64,000 nt of DNA from Mesorhizobium sp. PAMC28654 (lineage in GTDB: Bacteria; Pseudomonadota; Alphaproteobacteria; Rhizobiales; Rhizobiaceae). The notes beneath the pieces were generated by a model that had not been told where the DNA came from, searched no databases, and saw only the letters and a program-made list of their open reading frames with translations. The DNA lies in contig NZ_CP085135.1 of the NCBI RefSeq assembly GCF_020616515.1, positions 372,001 through 436,000 of the forward strand, in the 5' to 3' direction. A program made the translations under genes and the position numbers. This document shows positions 60,454 to 64,000 of the stretch, piece by piece. Numbering within the stretch: position 1 is the first letter of the stretch; every line of letters begins with the position of its first letter.

Positions 60454-60864
60454 ATGTCCGACTATGAAATCAGCTTCGACGTTTTCCGCATCGATTTCCG
60501 GGTGACATCCGACAGGTTGATGGCAAGCTACTGGGGCGCCGGGCGCACCGATGACATCCATCGCCGCGCCTTTGCCAATTCGCTTTCCGTCGGCGCCTAC
60601 ATCGACGGAGGCCAGGTCGGTTTCGGCCGGGCGATCACAGACCGCACGGTGTTCGCCTATCTCGCCGATATCATCGTCTGGCCCGAACATCGCGGGCAGG
60701 GCATAGGAATGCGCATGGTTCGAGCCCTCATCGACCATCCGGATCTCAGGAGTGTCTGCCACTGGAGCCTATCGACCAGCGATGCGCACGGGCTTTACGA
60801 AAAGCTCGGCTTCAAGCCCTCTATGGATGGCCGCTACATGCGGTTCGATCGCGTTCCGGAGTGA
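60454..60864 (+). CDS. GNAT acetyltransferase
   Basis: A 136-aa protein with the acetyl-CoA loop 'VWPEHRGQGIGMRMVRALIDHP' near residues 75-96 (R/Q-x-x-G-x-G) and the C-terminal 'DAHGLYEKLGFKPS' strand typical of GNATs. The substrate is unknown. Confidence 0.87.
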   Translation: MSDYEISFDVFRIDFRVTSDRLMASYWGAGRTDDIHRRAFANSLSVGAYIDGGQVGFGRAITDRTVFAYLADIIVWPEHRGQGIGMRMVRALIDHPDLRSVCHWSLSTSDAHGLYEKLGFKPSMDGRYMRFDRVPE

Positions 60865-61010
60865 GGACCGCGACGACGGTGTACAACCCGTCGTTGTTGC
60901 AAAACAATCTCAATGGTTGGCACAGTTGCACTTTTGGCGTGCGCTCGTCTTGGCGATGCCCGGAGGAATCTCTATAAAAGCGTCTCCGCGATTCTTTGCG
61001 GGAGGTCCGA

Positions 61011-61052
61011 ATGGCAGTATTTGAAATGGTAATGCGAGGCCGCGAAGCTTAG
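61011..61052 (+). CDS. Possible leader peptide MAVFEMVMRGREA
   Basis: A 13-residue frame with a strong GGGAGG (61000-61005) and suitable spacing. It contains Arg-Gly-Arg, a +x+ motif of the kind that stalls ribosomes with macrolides. Hairpins follow before the ABC exporter gene 200 bases downstream. Translation and the stalling role are inference. Confidence 0.45.
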   Translation: MAVFEMVMRGREA

Positions 61053-61059
61053 GTCTCCA

Positions 61060-61244
61060 CCGGCGTACCACGAAGGTCATGCCTTCGTGCGCGAGCCGGA
61101 TTGAGAACAGGCTTATGCCGATGCCGGTCGCCGCCCGATTACGGGCGAGTCGCCAAATACGCCACTCCGCATTCTAGGCAATCCTTAGCCTTTTCGCGGT
61201 TCTTCAATTTTCGAACTTAATGGGACCGGGCTCTTTTGCGCCCG
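61060..61244 (+). promoter_or_regulatory. Candidate attenuator of the ABC exporter
   Basis: Hairpin A: CCGGC (61060-61064)/GCCGG (61095-61099) around the 8-bp stem CACGAAGG/CCTTCGTG (61069-61089). Alternative partner GCCGG at 61123-61127. Hairpin B: CGCCCG-ATTA-CGGGCG (61132-61147). Hairpin C: CGGGC/GCCCG (61227-61244), ten bases before the ATG. Mutually exclusive stems of this sort fit translation- or transcription-attenuation. Confidence 0.4.
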
Positions 61245-61253
61245 AATGACATC

Positions 61254-63059
61254 ATGGCTCGTTTTCGAATCGATCTGCGCGCCAGCGCCTTTCGTAGCGT
61301 TCTTGGCTTCACGCTCACCCATTGGCGGCGCCAGCCCTGGCGGCTTTCGCTCATCATGGGCACCTTCATGTTGTCGACGTTGGCCGACGTGATGACGCCG
61401 CTCTATTCCGGCAGGCTGGTCGACGCCGTTGCCAGCAGTGCGTCCGCGGACGAGGTGGCATGGAATGCCGCGATGGCGGCGTTCTCGATGTTGGTGGCAT
61501 TGGCGCTGACCGGCGTCGTGCTGCGCAATCTCGCCTTCATCGGGATCACCGATCTGACCCTGAAGATGATGGCGGATATTGCCGCCGACGCCTTCCACCG
61601 CGTTCAGCGCTTTTCCACCGACTGGCACGCCAACAGCTTCGCCGGCTCGACCGTGCGCAAGGTGACGCGCGGTATGTGGGCACTCGACCTGCTCAACGAC
61701 ACGATCCTTATCGCCCTGTTTCCTTCGCTGGTGATGCTGGTTGGCTCGACAGTGCTCCTCGGTTGGTTCTGGCCGATGATGGGCGTTGTGGTCGCGGCTG
61801 GCTCGGTACTCTTCATCATCGTCACAGCGATGCTTTCCTTGGGCTATGTCGCCCCGGCGGCACGGCTTGCCAACACCTGGGATACGCGCATGGGTGGCTC
61901 GCTCGCCGACGCCGTCAGTTGCAATGCGGTGGTGAAGGGTTTTGGCGCCGAGACGCGTGAGGAAGCCCGCCTTGCCAAGGTTGTCGCCAAATGGCGCGGC
62001 CGCACAAGGCGAACCTGGGTGCGCGGCACCGTCAACGGCACGACGCAGGGAACAATGCTATTGCTGCTCAGAGTGGCGGTGATCGGCCTTGTCCTTCTGC
62101 TGTGGTCATGGGGGCAAGCAAGCGCCGGCGATGTCGCATTCGTGCTGACCTCGTTCTTCGTGTTGCAAGGCTATCTGCGCGACATCGGCACGCACATCCG
62201 CAATTTGCAGCGCTCGATCAATGACATGGAGGAACTCGTCGATTTCCAGTCCGAACCGCTGGGCATCGAGGACCAACCCGGCGCGAAGCCGATCCGGATC
62301 ACCGACGGCCATATCACCTTTGACAATGTCACCTTCCACTATGGCAGCCACCGGTCGCCGCTTTATCGCGACTTCTCGGTGGACATAGCTCCGGGGGAAA
62401 GGGTCGGACTGGTCGGTCACTCCGGTTCGGGCAAGACGACCTTCGTCAAGCTGATACAGCGGCTCTATGACGTGAACGCCGGGCAAATTCTTGTCGACGG
62501 ACAGGATATTTCCGGGGTGGCGCAGGCGTCGCTGCGCGGGCAGATCGCCATCGTCCAGCAGGAACCGATCCTGTTCCACCGGTCGCTGGCGGAGAATATC
62601 GCCTATGCCCGGCCGGACGCCAGCCAGGCGGAGATCGAACATGCCGCGCGGCTTGCCAGTGCCCATGACTTCATCGTCAACCTGCCGAAGGGCTATGGCA
62701 CGCTGGTCGGCGAACGCGGCGTGAAACTGTCGGGCGGCGAACGCCAGCGCGTGGCGATTGCACGCGCGTTCCTGGCCGATGCACGCATCCTGATCCTGGA
62801 CGAGGCGACATCAAGCCTCGATTCGGAATCGGAAGTGCTGATCCAGCAGGCGATGGAGCGCCTGATGGTCGGTCGCACGACATTGGTCATCGCGCATCGG
62901 CTTTCGACGGTGAGGGCGCTCGACCGGCTGTTGGTGTTCGATCGTGGCCGCATCGTCGAAGAAGGCTCGCATGACGAGCTGATCCGGCTGAAGGGCGGCA
63001 TTTACCGTCGCCTGTTCGAGCGCCAGGCGCTGGAACTGACCAAGGGCCTGGTGATCTGA
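61254..63059 (+). CDS. ABC exporter (transmembrane-ATPase fusion)
   Basis: A 601-aa half-transporter: six membrane helices in residues about 25-310, then an ATPase with Walker A 'VGHSGSGKTTFVKL', signature 'LSGGERQRVAIARA', Walker B 'ILILDEATSSLD' and H-loop 'TLVIAHRLSTVRALD'. It functions as a homodimer in the MsbA/LmrA family. The substrate is unknown; the leader-like region upstream suggests induction by a translation inhibitor (inference). Confidence 0.9.
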   Translation: MARFRIDLRASAFRSVLGFTLTHWRRQPWRLSLIMGTFMLSTLADVMTPLYSGRLVDAVASSASADEVAWNAAMAAFSMLVALALTGVVLRNLAFIGITDLTLKMMADIAADAFHRVQRFSTDWHANSFAGSTVRKVTRGMWALDLLNDTILIALFPSLVMLVGSTVLLGWFWPMMGVVVAAGSVLFIIVTAMLSLGYVAPAARLANTWDTRMGGSLADAVSCNAVVKGFGAETREEARLAKVVAKWRGRTRRTWVRGTVNGTTQGTMLLLLRVAVIGLVLLLWSWGQASAGDVAFVLTSFFVLQGYLRDIGTHIRNLQRSINDMEELVDFQSEPLGIEDQPGAKPIRITDGHITFDNVTFHYGSHRSPLYRDFSVDIAPGERVGLVGHSGSGKTTFVKLIQRLYDVNAGQILVDGQDISGVAQASLRGQIAIVQQEPILFHRSLAENIAYARPDASQAEIEHAARLASAHDFIVNLPKGYGTLVGERGVKLSGGERQRVAIARAFLADARILILDEATSSLDSESEVLIQQAMERLMVGRTTLVIAHRLSTVRALDRLLVFDRGRIVEEGSHDELIRLKGGIYRRLFERQALELTKGLVI

Positions 63060-63191
63060 TCGACCTCAACTCAGCGCCGCGCATCCAGCGCGGCGCTGTA
63101 GCCTTTTCATTCCGTCCGGCATGTTCTATGTCTGCCGCTCGGCGCGGGGGCGCGTCTTGTCAACAACAAAAGCATCCGGTACGCCCCGCTC

Positions 63192-64000
63192 ATGACAGTT
63201 ACCGTACGTTTCGCCCCTTCGCCCACAGGCCGCATTCATATCGGCAATGCGCGCACCGCCTTGTTCAACTGGCTGTTTGCCATGAAGAACAAAGGCCGCT
63301 TCATCCAGCGCTTCGACGATACTGACCTTGCGCGCTCGAAGCAGGAATTCTCCGACGCCATACTCTACGATCTGCATTGGCTGGGAATTTTCCAGGATGC
63401 GACGGAGTATCAGTCACGGCGCTTCGAGATCTACGATGCCGCGATGGAGAAGCTGAAGGAGGAGGGCGTTCTCTACGCCTGCTACGAAACACCGGAAGAG
63501 CTTGACCTGCGGCGCAAGGTGCGCCGCACGCGTGGGCTGCCGCCAGTCTACGGCCGGGAGGCGTTGACGCTGACGTCGCAGCAGATCGCCGAGTACCAAT
63601 CCGATGGCCGCCGGCCGCACTGGCGCTTCCTGCTGCCCAATTTCATCGGCGATCCGCAGGAGCCGGAACGCACGGAAATCCATTGGAACGACCTGGTTCG
63701 CGGCGAGGAAACCGTCGACCTTGCGTCGCTTTCCGACCCCGTTCTGGTGCGCGAGGACGGCACCTATCTCTACACCCTGCCTTCGGTGGTCGATGACATC
63801 GACATCGGCATCAGCCATGTCATTCGCGGTGACGACCACGTCACCAACACGGGCGTGCAGATAGCGCTATTCAAGGCGCTGGGCGCCGAGCCGCCGGTGT
63901 TCGGTCACCACAATCTGCTGACAACGATCTCGGGCGAGGGATTGTCGAAGCGGACCGGTGCGCTGTCGATCGAGAGCCTGCGCGAAAGCGGCATCGAACC
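63192..64000 (+). CDS. gltX: Glutamyl-tRNA synthetase, 5' part
   Basis: The frame runs off the window end (269 codons seen). It starts [30 protein letters not shown] with the HIGN (HIGH) signature and includes '[19 protein letters not shown]', the KMSKS-like loop (LSKR). It charges tRNA-Glu. The ATG at 63192 fits the family. Confidence 0.93.
   Translation, partial: MTVTVRFAPSPTGRIHIGNARTALFNWLFAMKNKGRFIQRFDDTDLARSKQEFSDAILYDLHWLGIFQDATEYQSRRFEIYDAAMEKLKEEGVLYACYETPEELDLRRKVRRTRGLPPVYGREALTLTSQQIAEYQSDGRRPHWRFLLPNFIGDPQEPERTEIHWNDLVRGEETVDLASLSDPVLVREDGTYLYTLPSVVDDIDIGISHVIRGDDHVTNTGVQIALFKALGAEPPVFGHHNLLTTISGEGLSKRTGALSIESLRESGIE

Noticed and set aside
1..64000. tRNA or rRNA genes, including a tRNA as island target
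   Set aside because: I looked at the intergenic regions and both island ends and found no cloverleaf or rRNA sequence; the island target is a protein gene.

Overview
The window looks like a chromosomal stretch of a Mesorhizobium-like alphaproteobacterium (Rhizobiales). The evidence is high GC outside one island, the divK-pleD cell-cycle pair, a topA-rnr-DUF983-NUDIX-MFS-rpmG string, recG/sdhE/mfd, a class II DAHP synthase, DUF502 and DUF3572 genes, and rhizobial intergenic palindromes. The species assignment is inference; no rRNA or tRNA gene was seen.

Layout. 0.1-4.7 kb: an exported protein of unknown function, a HAD hydrolase/DUF3572 pair, then divK-pleD. 5.2-11.6 kb: an operon of a FadR-type regulator, a PLP-dependent C-S lyase-like enzyme and a complete sugar-type ABC importer, sitting between pleD and rpmG. 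12.5-20.9 kb: a long minus-strand series from topA down to rpmG. 21.3-24 kb: a small exported repeat protein, a CcdA-like protein, and two tandem Gly-Asn-repeat exported proteins. 24.1-28.4 kb: glmU and glmS, the start and end of UDP-GlcNAc synthesis, with small genes between. 28.5-36.9 kb: DUF502, recG, sdhE, mfd and aroG. 36.9-41.2 kb: a RES/Xre toxin-antitoxin pair, a diguanylate cyclase, dgkA, a hemerythrin-like gene and a DedA protein. 58.1-64 kb: the 3' part of a DNA glycosylase gene, nadE, a GNAT, a leader-peptide-like ORF before an ABC exporter, and the start of gltX.

The main accessory feature is a 16.56-kb integrated element (about 41,529-58,091). It splits a DNA-3-methyladenine glycosylase I-type gene: the 5' part lies at 41.36-41.54 kb, the 3' part at 58.09-58.63 kb, and joining them at a shared CGGGT restores one 237-codon frame. 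A large serine integrase lies directly inside the left end. Cargo includes an IS5-family and an IS3-family IS (both with target duplications), a resolvase whose probable recombination site is cut by the IS3 copy, a gene framed by perfect 30-bp inverted repeats, and a probable defence cassette. That cassette has a DUF2971 protein, a UDG-fold-like protein and an Abi/UG-type reverse transcriptase with intact catalytic aspartates, preceded by a structured 210-base intergenic region and followed by a small two-TM protein. It is the best candidate here for an undescribed system.

Four apparent frameshifts (one in glmS, two in aroG, one in the hemerythrin-like gene) all lie within 27.8-40.4 kb and all look like small deletions, three of them loss of one unit of a short tandem repeat. 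Sequence or assembly error is the simplest explanation, because glmS and aroG are normally essential.
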